From an uncultured Prevotellaceae bacterium (GTDB lineage Bacteria > Bacteroidota > Bacteroidia > Bacteroidales > Bacteroidaceae): DNA of 43,850 nt. A program made the translations under genes and the position numbers. Each line of letters opens with the position of its first letter. Position 1 is the stretch's first letter. The notes beneath the pieces are model-generated. The model made no database searches. It was given only the letters and a program-made list of their open reading frames with translations, and was not told where the DNA came from. This document shows positions 16,744-25,304 of this stretch, piece after piece. The stretch covers positions 1 to 43,850 of the forward strand of contig CAMWQU010000021.1 in the NCBI GenBank assembly GCA_947176535.1, given 5' to 3'.

Positions 16744-18237
16744 ATGACCAACTACCGGCTCTACCAACTCATCAAACGCACGGAAGCACTGAAGAACGAA
16801 CGGCATCCCATGTTCGAGCGCAACCGTTTCATGAAGTTCTTAGGATGGTTCATGTATGCCTACTACGCGGCTCTGCTGATTCTTGCGGGCGTCCTGTTGG
16901 GTCTTGGCCTAAAAAGCGACTGCACGGCCGCCTACCACTGTCTGGACGGCGGACTTCTTTATCTGCTTATCATCGACTTTTGGGATCGTTTCATCCTGCA
17001 GGAGACTCCGGCGCAGAAAGCGCAGGCCTATGCCCTGCTGCCGATTCGGCGTTCGTTTCTCATGAAGAGTTACCTCCTGCGGGCCGTACTGTCTCCGGCA
17101 AACATGTACTGGGGCTTCTTCCTTGTCCCCTTCGGACTGGTATCCGTTGTTCCCCTCCTGGGATGGGGAGCCTTTGCCGGATGGCTTGCCGGCTACTGGT
17201 TTCTCTTCATCTTCAACGGCCTCACCTATCTCTACACCCGCGCCCTCTGCATGAAACACATGCTGTGGTTTCTTGCTCCACTGGCCCTGCATGCCGCCCT
17301 TGTCTGCGCATGCGCCCTGCCCGACCAAAACATCTTCCGGGTTCCTTTCATCCTGTTCATGAACAGCTTTACTCGGTGGAACGTTCTGCCCTTCCTCCTC
17401 GTGGCCGTGCTGATAGGAATTGCCCTGTGGGCCAACTACGTCCTGCAGATGGGCATCGTGTACAATGAGGTCGGCAAAAAAGAGGACGTGAAGATAAAGA
17501 GCACCTCGCAGTTCACCTTCCTCAACCGCTACGGAGTCATGGGCGAATACCTGAAACTGGAAATCAAACAGTGGATGAGAAACAAGCAAGTGCGGACGGC
17601 TTTCCTCTGCGCCTTGGGCGGAAGCCTGTTTTTCTGCCTGATGCTCTACTTTACGGACGTGTACGACGGCGGATTCATGAAATCTTTCATCTGCCTTTAC
17701 GTCTACATCGTCATGGGCGCAACGCGACTCATCACCATCATGTGTTACGAGGGCAACTACATCGACGGCCTGATGTCCCGGCGATACAGCATCTACGAAC
17801 TGCTACGCGCCAAATATTACTTCAACACCCTCATCCTGCTGCTCCCCCTGCTGCTCATCAGTCCCCTCATGTTCAACGGGAAAATCTCCGTTTGGATGAA
17901 TCTCGGCTATCTCCTTTTCACCGCAGGCGTGCTTTATCCCTGCATATTCCAGATGGCTGTCTACAACCGGAACACCCTGCCCATGAACGCCAAACTGACA
18001 AACAGCAACTCCGGCACCATGACGCAGTCCATCATCTCGACGCTCATTCTGTTCCTGCCCATAGCCTTGGAGAAAATCGGCATTGTTCTGTTGGGCCCGG
18101 TATGGGGCTATGCGCCGTTCATTCTGCTGGGAAGCATCGGCATCGCCACCCACCGCATCTGGCTCCGGAACACCTACCGCCGTTTCATGCAGCACCGGTA
18201 CGAGAACATGGAGGGCTTTCGCGCATCGAGAACGTAA
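16744..18237 (+). CDS. DUF5687-type membrane protein, probable ABC exporter subunit
   Basis: A 497-residue polytopic inner-membrane protein with roughly 10 or more hydrophobic segments and short loops. It starts with a soluble helical stretch (YRLYQLIKRTEALKNERHP), then FLGWFMYAYYAALLILAGV. The overall look matches Bacteroidales DUF5687 proteins, which are found next to an ABC ATPase. That ATPase starts 40 bases downstream here, so the pair most likely forms an ABC-2-like exporter or efflux system. The cargo is unknown. It begins 10 bases after trxB. Confidence 0.75.
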   Translation: MTNYRLYQLIKRTEALKNERHPMFERNRFMKFLGWFMYAYYAALLILAGVLLGLGLKSDCTAAYHCLDGGLLYLLIIDFWDRFILQETPAQKAQAYALLPIRRSFLMKSYLLRAVLSPANMYWGFFLVPFGLVSVVPLLGWGAFAGWLAGYWFLFIFNGLTYLYTRALCMKHMLWFLAPLALHAALVCACALPDQNIFRVPFILFMNSFTRWNVLPFLLVAVLIGIALWANYVLQMGIVYNEVGKKEDVKIKSTSQFTFLNRYGVMGEYLKLEIKQWMRNKQVRTAFLCALGGSLFFCLMLYFTDVYDGGFMKSFICLYVYIVMGATRLITIMCYEGNYIDGLMSRRYSIYELLRAKYYFNTLILLLPLLLISPLMFNGKISVWMNLGYLLFTAGVLYPCIFQMAVYNRNTLPMNAKLTNSNSGTMTQSIISTLILFLPIALEKIGIVLLGPVWGYAPFILLGSIGIATHRIWLRNTYRRFMQHRYENMEGFRASRT

Positions 18238-18277
18238 CCGCACCCGAACCCATTTAACTCTTAAAAGTCTTTACATT

Positions 18278-19009
18278 ATGAACATACATATCGAAAAACT
18301 CCGCAAGACTTTCGGCGAGAAAGTCGCCGTAGACATTCCGGCATACACCATACACAGCGGCGACCTGCTGGGTCTCGTCGGTAACAACGGAGCCGGCAAG
18401 AGCACCCTCTTCCGCCTCATTCTCGACCTCATCAAAGCCGACAGCGGCACCGTGCGCGTGAGCGGCACCGATGCCGAGGGGCAGTCCGTAGACGTCAATG
18501 TGACACAGACCGAACAGTGGAAAGACTGGACGGGAGCCTACATCGACGATTCTTTCCTCATCGACTACCTCACCCCCGACGAGTATTTCCGCTTCATCGC
18601 CCGCATTTCCGGACTGAACGACGAACAACTGGAAGAGGAAATGAGCAAATACACCCAGTTCATGGCCGGAGAAGTGTCCGGACAGACCAAACTCATCCGC
18701 AACCTCTCGGCGGGCAACAAGCAGAAAGTGGGCATCGTGGCCGCCATGCTTCTGCGTCCGAAACTGCTCATTCTCGACGAGCCGTTCAACTTCCTCGACC
18801 CGACCTCGCAGTCGGCCATCAAGCACCTGCTCACACAGTACAACCGCGAGACGGGAGCCACCATTCTCGTCAGCAGCCACAACCTCAACCACACCGTAGA
18901 CATCTGCCCGCGCATCGCCCTGCTGGAAAACGGACAAATCATCCGCGACATCACCAACCACAACGGCGAGGCACAGATGGAACTGGAAAACTACTTCGAG
19001 GTAAAATAA
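18278..19009 (+). CDS. ABC transporter ATP-binding protein (partner of the DUF5687 protein)
   Basis: A 243-residue ABC ATPase with all core motifs: Walker A GLVGNNGAGKSTLF (about residue 33), signature NLSAGNKQKVGI, Walker B LLILDEPFNFLDP, and the switch His in VSSHNLNH. It resembles the CcmA/DRA-type ATPases of ABC-2 exporters. Start 18278 gives MNIHIEKLRKTFGE; a longer frame reaching back to 18083 only shadows the upstream gene. An intrinsic terminator follows 38 bases after the stop, marking the end of the ftsK-side run. Confidence 0.9.
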   Translation: MNIHIEKLRKTFGEKVAVDIPAYTIHSGDLLGLVGNNGAGKSTLFRLILDLIKADSGTVRVSGTDAEGQSVDVNVTQTEQWKDWTGAYIDDSFLIDYLTPDEYFRFIARISGLNDEQLEEEMSKYTQFMAGEVSGQTKLIRNLSAGNKQKVGIVAAMLLRPKLLILDEPFNFLDPTSQSAIKHLLTQYNRETGATILVSSHNLNHTVDICPRIALLENGQIIRDITNHNGEAQMELENYFEVK

Positions 19010-19046
19010 GCACCCACATCTTCACAACTGTCGTCCGGCAGACGGT

Positions 19047-19094
19047 AAAAAGGTATCTCTATCGTACAGCAATGCGATTGAGATACCTTTTTTT
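19047..19094 (+). terminator. intrinsic terminator after the ABC ATPase gene
   Basis: AAAAAGGTATCTC (19047-19059) pairs with its complement at 19080-19092, followed by a T-run to 19094. The loop has a further short ATCG/CGAT pairing. Confidence 0.85.
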
Positions 19095-19097
19095 CTG

Positions 19098-19286
19098 TCT
19101 CTTACCAAGAGAGGGAATGGATAGTTGCAAAGGTAGGTAAAAGAATATCAATCAACAACTTTTCGGAGATAAAAATAGTATTCGGCATAAAGAAAGCCTG
19201 TAATTGTTAAGCAAAAACCCGCTTCTGCGGCAAGGAACGGCTGTTCTTCAACTTATTACCTCCCTGTTCCCTCTCTTGGTAAGAGA
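19098..19286. repeat. perfect 20-bp inverted repeat made of self-palindromic arms
   Basis: TCTCTTACCAAGAGAGGGAA at 19098-19117 recurs as its exact reverse complement at 19267-19286. Each arm is itself a near-palindrome, TCTCTT-3 bases-AAGAGA, so the two arms also look like direct repeats. They lie 150 bases apart, with the right arm 66 bases before the outer-membrane gene. Paired operator sites are one reading. Confidence 0.65.
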
Positions 19287-19352
19287 TGGAATGCGCGGTA
19301 AAAGCAAAAGAGAACCTATCGAATACCTAATCCACTAAAAAACACGTTGCTT

Positions 19353-21989
19353 ATGAAACACAGTGTCACATCCCTGAGAGTTATACTCACCGCCTTTGTC
19401 ATCTCCTCACTCTGTTGCTTCGGCTACGCCGGTCCTCTGCCCGCAGATACGATAAGGCAGACTCAGGACACGCTTGGAACCGACCACCTGAAAGAAGACA
19501 CCCTCAAGGAAGTCAGCGTGGCAGCCACCCGTTTCCTATTCATAACCAGAAACGATACCACCATTTATGACCTGGACGCCCTGAACCTCAAAGGCAACGA
19601 CCTGCTGAAGGACGCCTTTGAGAAACTGCCGGGCATGAGTTTCCGCAACGGACAGCTCTATCACAACGGCCGGGAGGTAAAGCGAATACTCATCAACGGC
19701 ATGAACTTCTCCTCCAAAGACCCTCTGCTGGCCTTGCAGGCCCTGCCCTCGTATATCATGAAACACGTCAAGGTCTACGAGCGCAAAAGCGACTTTGCCA
19801 TGCGCTACGACGTGGACGACGGCAAGGAGGAACTTGTTGCTGACGTGAGCGTGCGCCGTAAGTACATGGGCACATGGACAGGAGAAGCAGTGGCCGGAGG
19901 AGGCACAGACAAACGGTTCCGGGTCAGGGGCTTAGGCAACATGTTTACAGACCAATACCGGGTGTCGCTGTTCGGCAATGCGAACAATATCAACGAACAA
20001 ATGTGGTACAACGGCGAGGGCAAGGAACACGCCGGACAACAACAGGCCGGAGACAACAGTTTCTACACGCCGGGAGGAACGTTCTTTTGGAAAAACAGAA
20101 AGACGACGAAGGAACGGGGCTACTTCAAGATGGAAGGCGGTGCGAACTATAACAAGGAGCTGTACAACAAGGAGGAACGTCAAAGTTCCGAACTATACCT
20201 CTCGGACGGCAGCATGTTCTCCGCATCCGACACACGCAGGAAAACCAACACAGACCGCATGAGCGGCCATCTGAAAGCGGACTGGAACATAACGGACGCA
20301 CTGTCCGCAGCATACCTTGGCACGTTCAACGTGTGCAGAAGCAAGAACAACGGCTCCACGCTGAAAGGCAACTGGAACGAAAATCCCATACCGGACGGCG
20401 GCAGCATAGCCGACACGCTGAAATATCTGACGGATGCAGATAGCCGCCAGCCCAAAGCAATCGACCTTCAGCACAAGCGGACTGACGAAGAATCCGACAA
20501 AGCAGACCACAACCACACGTTATGGTTAGACTACAAGGTGAATGCAAAAACCTATCTTGCCCTTCAGTATAACCTATCCTTCAATAACAGCCGTTCAGAG
20601 GAGGAAAACTATACGAATTATAAATACTTCAACAACGAAGCGGCCCGCTCCACCCGGATAAACCGTTTCCTTGACAAGCACAGCAACCAGATGAACCAGG
20701 GAGTAATGGCGCGGGTAATGAAGTATTTCGATGTAAAAGGCTTCAGCCGTTTCTGTATTTTTGCAGAATACAATTATAAAAGGAATGAATCCACCGATGA
20801 CGAGGAAGGCTATCTGTTAGGAACAGACGCAACGAGTCAGCAGCGTGTCATCGATGACGAAACCACCCGCAAGCGGGAGTCATGGACAAACCATCACTCC
20901 ATTGAAGGAAGCCTGAGCGTAAGAAAAGGTCTATCCAATTTTGAGGTGAACCCGACTTTCAATTACAGAACCGACGAATTGAATTACGCGAAACGGGGAT
21001 TACCCGCTCTCAATCCTCGCAGGAATTACAGTTACATCACTGGGCGTGCAGCGTTCCGCATACAGCGGCCCAACGTCAGCAGTCTCTTTGTACAGTGTTA
21101 CATCACCCCCAATATTCCCGACATCAGCTACTTTATCACTTATCCCGACAAGGCAGACCCGCAATACATCATACTGGGCAACGAGAATCTGCGCAAAGGT
21201 AGCAAACAGGAGTTGTTATCGTGGTATGAAAGAAACTTCACGAAAGAAACGGAAAAGGGCAAGATTACACGCACACTGTATGCCAATCTGTTGTTCAGCC
21301 ATTCCGGCAATGACGTAACCCTCAGCAGCACATACAACCGCGAGACGGGCGGCATAACCGTCAGACCGGTCAATGTATCCGGCAACCGGGTTGGAAATGT
21401 CTGCATCGGCTTCGACACTCCTTTGGACGTGGCTCAGCATTTCTGGCTGGAGACTTCTGCCAGAGCTTCCGTGCAGCACACAAAAACCTACTCGGAAGTC
21501 GCAACGGCGGACAACACGGAACAGCAGTTCAACGATAACCGTCTCTACACCTATGTCGCTACCGTAAAGCCTCGTCTGAAACTCGCCCCCGTGGATTTAT
21601 CCGTAGCGTACAGACTGGGCTTGGAGGACAACCACGGAAGCTACGCGTCCGCCAATAACAAGGCACAATGGCACCACTTCGTGACGGGCAATCTGAACGG
21701 GCAGTTACCTTTCCGCCTCAACCTTAACGCAACGGTCAGTTACCACAACTATACCGGCTATCTCAGCGACAAGAGAGAGAACTGGGTGATGCTGGACTTC
21801 GGCATCGAGCGCGCTTTCCTCAGAAACGAGAATCTGCTTGTGAACGTCTCCGTACACGACGCGCTCAACCAAAACAACGGCCTCCTCAGCCAGTACAGCG
21901 CAACGGCACTCACACACACCTACCGGAAAACCCTCGGACGCTACGGGATGCTGACACTGAAATACAGGTTCTCATCCAAGAAGAAATAA
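19353..21989 (+). CDS. TonB-receptor-like outer-membrane beta-barrel protein
   Basis: An 878-residue outer-membrane protein. It has a signal peptide (about 1-27, ending YAGP), then a plug-like domain with LPGMSFRNGQLYHNGREVKRI and INGMNFSSKDPL (about 85-130), and then a long run of amphipathic beta strands ending in KYRFSSKKK. The usual N-terminal carboxypeptidase-like domain of SusC-type receptors is missing, and no SusD partner lies next to it. It fits the 'outer membrane beta-barrel family' group (OMP_b-brl_3) of Bacteroidetes. The ligand is unknown. ATG 19353 is preferred to TTG 19347 because it starts the signal peptide properly. Confidence 0.8.
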   Translation: MKHSVTSLRVILTAFVISSLCCFGYAGPLPADTIRQTQDTLGTDHLKEDTLKEVSVAATRFLFITRNDTTIYDLDALNLKGNDLLKDAFEKLPGMSFRNGQLYHNGREVKRILINGMNFSSKDPLLALQALPSYIMKHVKVYERKSDFAMRYDVDDGKEELVADVSVRRKYMGTWTGEAVAGGGTDKRFRVRGLGNMFTDQYRVSLFGNANNINEQMWYNGEGKEHAGQQQAGDNSFYTPGGTFFWKNRKTTKERGYFKMEGGANYNKELYNKEERQSSELYLSDGSMFSASDTRRKTNTDRMSGHLKADWNITDALSAAYLGTFNVCRSKNNGSTLKGNWNENPIPDGGSIADTLKYLTDADSRQPKAIDLQHKRTDEESDKADHNHTLWLDYKVNAKTYLALQYNLSFNNSRSEEENYTNYKYFNNEAARSTRINRFLDKHSNQMNQGVMARVMKYFDVKGFSRFCIFAEYNYKRNESTDDEEGYLLGTDATSQQRVIDDETTRKRESWTNHHSIEGSLSVRKGLSNFEVNPTFNYRTDELNYAKRGLPALNPRRNYSYITGRAAFRIQRPNVSSLFVQCYITPNIPDISYFITYPDKADPQYIILGNENLRKGSKQELLSWYERNFTKETEKGKITRTLYANLLFSHSGNDVTLSSTYNRETGGITVRPVNVSGNRVGNVCIGFDTPLDVAQHFWLETSARASVQHTKTYSEVATADNTEQQFNDNRLYTYVATVKPRLKLAPVDLSVAYRLGLEDNHGSYASANNKAQWHHFVTGNLNGQLPFRLNLNATVSYHNYTGYLSDKRENWVMLDFGIERAFLRNENLLVNVSVHDALNQNNGLLSQYSATALTHTYRKTLGRYGMLTLKYRFSSKKK

Positions 21990-22034
21990 ACCTCCCTGCA
22001 TGTAGCGGAAAACGGCCTCCGCCGGGGCTGAAAA

Positions 22035-22139
22035 ATAAGACGCCCGTCTTGTTGCTATAAGATGCCCGTCTTGTTGCTATAAGATGCCCGTCTTGTTGCT
22101 ATAAGATGCCTGTCTTGTTGCTATAAGACGGGCGTCTTA
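22035..22139. repeat. tandem array of a 22-bp hairpin unit
   Basis: Four head-to-tail 22-base units run from 22035 to 22122 (22035, 22057, 22079, 22101), differing at one or two bases, plus a final 17-base partial unit to 22139. Each unit has an AAGA(C/T)GCCCGTCTT core that folds on itself, followed by GTTGCT. The last core reads AAGACGGGCGTCTT, the reverse complement of the first. The units have no spacers, so this is not CRISPR. It lies between two convergent genes. Confidence 0.85.
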
Positions 22140-22152
22140 CAAACCAGGGTAT

Positions 22153-22194
22153 AAAAAAAGTCCGCGCAACTCCCTTAGGGAATTGCGCGGACTT
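22153..22194 (-). terminator. intrinsic terminator of rplU-rpmA
   Basis: A perfect 12-pair stem (22158-22169 with 22183-22194) has a further TCCCT/AGGGA pairing in the loop and, on the minus strand, runs into T residues at 22159-22153. It lies 24 bases past the rpmA stop. Confidence 0.9.
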
Positions 22195-22218
22195 ATGCGT
22201 TTGGATATGTGCTTAAAG

Positions 22219-22476
22219 TTAAGCCTCGGGCAGAACGCTCACCGTGGAGCGATCGCGGCGACCTCTCTTGAAAGTCACAACGCCATCGGCGAGGGCATAC
22301 AACGTATTGTCCTTACCCATAGCTACATTCTGACCGGGATAGTGACGCGTACCACGCTGGCGAACGATGATGTTGCCGGCGATGCACTTCTCACCACCAA
22401 AAATCTTAATACCTAATCGCTGAGCTGCCGACTCACGGCCGTTCTTAGAACTACCAACACCTTTTTTATGTGCCAT
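22219..22476 (-). CDS. rpmA: 50S ribosomal protein L27
   Basis: An 85-residue ribosomal protein near the peptidyl-transferase centre. It starts [16 protein letters not shown], carries the conserved [17 protein letters not shown] stretch, and ends in the basic [14 protein letters not shown] tail. The N-terminus starts directly with the functional MAHKKG sequence, so it needs no processing of the kind known in Firmicutes. It follows rplU by 26 bases, the standard order. Confidence 0.98.
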   Translation of the reverse strand: MAHKKGVGSSKNGRESAAQRLGIKIFGGEKCIAGNIIVRQRGTRHYPGQNVAMGKDNTLYALADGVVTFKRGRRDRSTVSVLPEA

Positions 22477-22502
22477 AATCTGTTCTCCTTCTAAATTAAT
22501 TG

Positions 22503-22820
22503 TTAAGCAATAACTTCCTTGATAGACAGTTCCGTGAACTGCTGACGGTGACCGTTCAGCTTGCGGTAGCCCTTGCGGCGCTTCTTGTGGAAAACAAGCA
22601 CCTTGTCACCCTTCACGAGGGGGCATACTACCTCGGCTACAACCTTTGCACCCTCGATGGCGGGAGCACCTACGGTGATGGCACCGTCGTTGTCTACCAA
22701 TAACACTCTCTCAAACTCAACAGTCTGGCCGGCCTCTGCACCAATGATGTGGTGTACGAAGATTTTCTTTCCGGCTTCCGTGCGGAACTGCTGACCGTTA
22801 ATCTCTACGATTGCGTACAT
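22503..22820 (-). CDS. rplU: 50S ribosomal protein L21
   Basis: A 105-residue ribosomal protein. It begins [17 protein letters not shown] and contains the L21 signature [21 protein letters not shown] near the C-terminus, broken here only by position. It is the first gene of the leftward rplU-rpmA operon, with its own promoter about 90 bases upstream and a leader that can form small hairpins. Autogenous control of L21 operons through such leaders is known elsewhere; here it is only a possibility. Confidence 0.98.
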   Translation of the reverse strand: MYAIVEINGQQFRTEAGKKIFVHHIIGAEAGQTVEFERVLLVDNDGAITVGAPAIEGAKVVAEVVCPLVKGDKVLVFHKKRRKGYRKLNGHRQQFTELSIKEVIA

Positions 22821-22856
22821 TTGTTTTTATTTGTTTTTAACGGGTTTCACCGGGAG

Positions 22857-22896
22857 GCGAGGTTATCTCGCAACCTGCTTATCCGAGCCCCTTCGG
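22857..22896 (-). promoter_or_regulatory. possible structured leader of rplU
   Basis: In the transcribed leader, GCGAG pairs with CTCGC (22857-22861 with 22867-22871) and CCGA with TCGG (22883-22886 with 22893-22896). Two short hairpins ahead of a ribosomal-protein gene are consistent with a regulatory leader, but they are short enough to occur by chance. Confidence 0.3.
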
Positions 22897-22908
22897 CATA
22901 ATCGGCCA

Positions 22909-22940
22909 CAAAGATACGAAAAAGGTGCGGAAACGCCAAA
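22909..22940 (-). promoter_or_regulatory. rplU promoter
   Basis: On the minus strand TTTG (22940-22937), 20 bases, then TATCTTTG (22916-22909): a full match. The -33 box lies in the loop of the terminator of the gene upstream. Confidence 0.8.
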
Positions 22941-22958
22941 CGCTTCCGCACCTTTTTT
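22919..22958 (-). terminator. intrinsic terminator of the GH109 gene
   Basis: GGTGCGGAA (22924-22932) pairs with TTCCGCACC (22944-22952), and the stem extends through five A-T pairs on each side. On the minus strand it is followed by T residues, 24 bases or so past the GH109 stop. The stem is flanked by A and T runs on both sides, so it can work in either direction. Confidence 0.85.
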
Positions 22959-22981
22959 ATTGCAATCTGCTGATTCAGGCT

Positions 22982-24595
22982 TTATTTCTTGTTTTTGGCG
23001 GCTTGTTTCTTAGATTCGGCAGCCTTCTTTTCCTTGGCCTGGTCATATTTCTCCCACAGTTTCTTCTCGGCCGTCATCTTCTTCTGAGCCTCGGTGAAAG
23101 CCTTGGCCTTTGTCTCAGCCTCGGCCTCAGCCTCGGGAGTAGCGTAAGCGTGCTTGTAACCATTCTGTACGTCCCAGAAGCCACGGGTGAAGTCGGGGAA
23201 CGATACGGCAGCGCAGTTGTGGTCCATAGAGAGGCTACCCAGCTCGGCCAGACAGCACCACTCTGCAAGGTCGTAAACGTCCATGTCCAAGGGCAGACCG
23301 TTCTGCAGGCAGTACACCAAACGGGCATCCATGAAGAAGTCCATGCCACCGTGACCGCCGACCTCGGCAGCCAGTTTGCCGTACTTCTTGATGATGGGGT
23401 GCTCATACTTCTCCTCGAGGAGCTTGCGCTCTGACTCGGGCAGGAAAGAGTGAGAACTGAGGTTATCCACCTGAGGCTGCTGACCGGCGGCCTTCAACTG
23501 ACCGGCATCCAGCGCATAGCCGGAGACGGGGTACTTGTTGGCAAAGCCTTTGGTTCCCGTCAGTTGATAGAGACGGTTGTAGGGCTGCGGGTTCATTACG
23601 TTGTGCTGAATCTCCACAACCTTGCCATTGGCGGTACGCATCAGCGTGGTCGTGTGGTCACCATTGCGGAACTCATGGCATTCCTTACCGGTCACCTTCT
23701 CCACATATTCCTTACCGTGAGCACTTTTCGTGTCCATAGCCACGAGAGTGGTGAAGCGGTCGCCACGGTGAATGTCGAGCACCTGAGCTACGGGGCCCAG
23801 TCCGTGAGTGGCATACACGTCGCCACGGTTCTCCTTGTTATACTTCATACGCCAGTGCAGGTTCTGAGGGTCGCTTCCGTCGGGATTACGCCAGTAAGCC
23901 TTCCAGAAATCATCCAGATTGTGGATGTAGGCACCCTGGGCGCGCAGCACCTCGCCGAACACGCCATGCTGTGCCATATTCAGGGCACGAAGCTCAAACC
24001 AGTCGTAGCAGCAGTTCTCCAGAATCATACAGTGCTTGCGGGTCTGCTCACTCAGGTTGATGAGCTCCCAGCACTGCTCCAGATTCATGGCAGAGGGCAC
24101 CTCGATAGCGGTGTGCTTGCCATTCTCCAGCGCGCACTTTGCAACGGGGAAATGATGGTCCCAGTCCGTAGCCACATACACGAGATCGATGTCGGGACGC
24201 TTGCACAACTCCTCATATCCTTTCTCTCCGCTGTAAATAGCTGCGGGGGGAAGTCCGGCCTTACGCAGGTATTTCTGGCAAGCCTCGGCACGACCCTCTT
24301 CGTAATCGCAAAGAGCCACAATCTGCACACCGGGGATGTATGTGAAGCGGGCCACGGCACCGGGACCGCGCATACCCAGACCGACAAAGGCAACACGCAC
24401 CGTCTCCAGTTTGGGAGCAACCAGTCCCAACACATTCTGCTGACCTGCGGGACGTGCGGGATTGTCCACAACAATAGTTCCTTCCTCCCAATGCCACTTG
24501 GTGCTGGGAGACAGACTTTGTGCCATCAGCCCAGTGACAGACAGACACATAAGGGCCAATGTAACAATAAATTTCCGATTCATTTTCATGATCAT
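22982..24595 (-). CDS. GH109-type NAD-dependent glycosidase, secreted
   Basis: A 537-residue member of the Gfo/Idh/MocA fold with a signal peptide (ending GLMAQ). The Rossmann site is VAFVGLGMRGPG (about 70), followed by ALCDYEEGR, TDWDHHFPVAK, AIEVPSAMN and a long HWRMKYNKENRGDVYATHGLGP block; GGHGGMDFFMD lies near residue 415. This matches glycoside hydrolase family 109, which removes alpha-linked GalNAc with bound NAD, a mucin- and blood-group-active activity in gut Bacteroidales. Residues after about 485 form a 50-residue Lys/Ala/Glu tail (AEAEAETKAKA...) not typical of the family. Starts at 24589 or 24583 are also possible. It stands alone behind its own terminator. Confidence 0.82.
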   Translation of the reverse strand: MIMKMNRKFIVTLALMCLSVTGLMAQSLSPSTKWHWEEGTIVVDNPARPAGQQNVLGLVAPKLETVRVAFVGLGMRGPGAVARFTYIPGVQIVALCDYEEGRAEACQKYLRKAGLPPAAIYSGEKGYEELCKRPDIDLVYVATDWDHHFPVAKCALENGKHTAIEVPSAMNLEQCWELINLSEQTRKHCMILENCCYDWFELRALNMAQHGVFGEVLRAQGAYIHNLDDFWKAYWRNPDGSDPQNLHWRMKYNKENRGDVYATHGLGPVAQVLDIHRGDRFTTLVAMDTKSAHGKEYVEKVTGKECHEFRNGDHTTTLMRTANGKVVEIQHNVMNPQPYNRLYQLTGTKGFANKYPVSGYALDAGQLKAAGQQPQVDNLSSHSFLPESERKLLEEKYEHPIIKKYGKLAAEVGGHGGMDFFMDARLVYCLQNGLPLDMDVYDLAEWCCLAELGSLSMDHNCAAVSFPDFTRGFWDVQNGYKHAYATPEAEAEAETKAKAFTEAQKKMTAEKKLWEKYDQAKEKKAAESKKQAAKNKK

Positions 24596-24686
24596 TTAAT
24601 TGTTTTAAGGTTAATAATGGTTAGTTCTACTTACAAAGGTACAAATAAAATCGGGATTAGAGAGTAAAGATTAGGGATTATTTTTG

Positions 24687-24694
24687 TAATTTTG
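24687..24694 (+). promoter_or_regulatory. -7 box of the histidine phosphatase gene
   Basis: TAATTTTG matches TAnnTTTG, 28 bases before ATG 24723. No good -33 box is visible. Confidence 0.45.
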
Positions 24695-24722
24695 CATATA
24701 CAGTACCTATAACATAATAAAT

Positions 24723-25292
24723 ATGAAACTATACATCGCCCGCCACGGGCAAACAGAGGAGAACGTACAGCGCATCCTGCAAGGCCAAATGCCTGGCCAC
24801 CTGACGGAAACGGGTATCCGGCAGGCCGAGGAACTTCGGGAGAAACTCCGGGATATCCGCTTCGAGCGCATCCTCACCAGTGACCTCCTCCGCGCGGTAG
24901 ACACCACACGCATCATCAGCGAACCTCACGGTGGACAATTTGAATTGGAACCTCTCCTCCGCGAACGTGACTTCGGCATACACACCGGCGGCCCCTACAT
25001 CAAGATAAGCCACGACCTCGACCCTTCGGCCGAAACCATGGAACAACTCAGCCAACGGGCTGCCGATTTCCTGAATAAAGTAAGCATGTGGCGAGGCGCG
25101 GAGGGAGAAGAATGCAACCTGCTGGCCGTTTCTCACGGTCTCTTCCTGCGTGTGTTGCAGGCCGTCTACCACAACGTCGAGATTCGCTCCATCGAGAAAA
25201 TGGAGAATGCCGAAGTGCGTGTGCTGCATTTGGAGCACGATATGCACTTCGACATTTCCTTACAAAAAGAGACCGGCGGCACGGCCAACTGA
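24723..25292 (+). CDS. histidine phosphatase (phosphoglycerate-mutase-like)
   Basis: A 189-residue member of the histidine phosphatase superfamily. The catalytic RHG motif is YIARHGQTEEN (His at residue 8), the proton donor Glu lies in LRERDFG (about 84), and the second active-site His is in AVSHGLFLRV (about 140). Length fits the GpmB/PhoE-like phosphatases. It may act on sugar phosphates or other small phosphomonoesters, but the substrate cannot be read from sequence. It is a single gene; its end lies 12 bases from the end of the convergent membrane acyltransferase gene. Confidence 0.85.
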   Translation: MKLYIARHGQTEENVQRILQGQMPGHLTETGIRQAEELREKLRDIRFERILTSDLLRAVDTTRIISEPHGGQFELEPLLRERDFGIHTGGPYIKISHDLDPSAETMEQLSQRAADFLNKVSMWRGAEGEECNLLAVSHGLFLRVLQAVYHNVEIRSIEKMENAEVRVLHLEHDMHFDISLQKETGGTAN

Positions 25293-25304
25293 CGTCTCAG
25301 GTTT

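Larger units (their letters stand above)
19010..19352. other. intergenic region before the outer-membrane protein gene
   Basis: A 343-base gap. It begins with the terminator and then carries two 20-base arms of an inverted repeat (see 19098-19286). No TAnnTTTG box was found in front of the outer-membrane gene, so its promoter may use another sigma factor. No small gene is convincing. Confidence 0.5.

Noticed and set aside
15777..16751. 324-codon frame opposite trxB
   Set aside because: Spans trxB exactly; a GC-rich antisense artefact.
18083..18277. N-terminal extension of the ABC ATPase
   Set aside because: The added residues shadow the DUF5687 gene in another frame; MNIHIEKL at 18278 is the normal start.
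19353..21989. SusC-type receptor of a polysaccharide locus
   Set aside because: No SusD gene is adjacent and the N-terminal carboxypeptidase-like domain is missing.
22035..22139. CRISPR array
   Set aside because: Units are contiguous with no spacers, only 22 bases long, and no cas gene is near.
23450..24667. 405-codon frame opposite the GH109 gene
   Set aside because: Same reason: mirror of a supported gene with biased codons.
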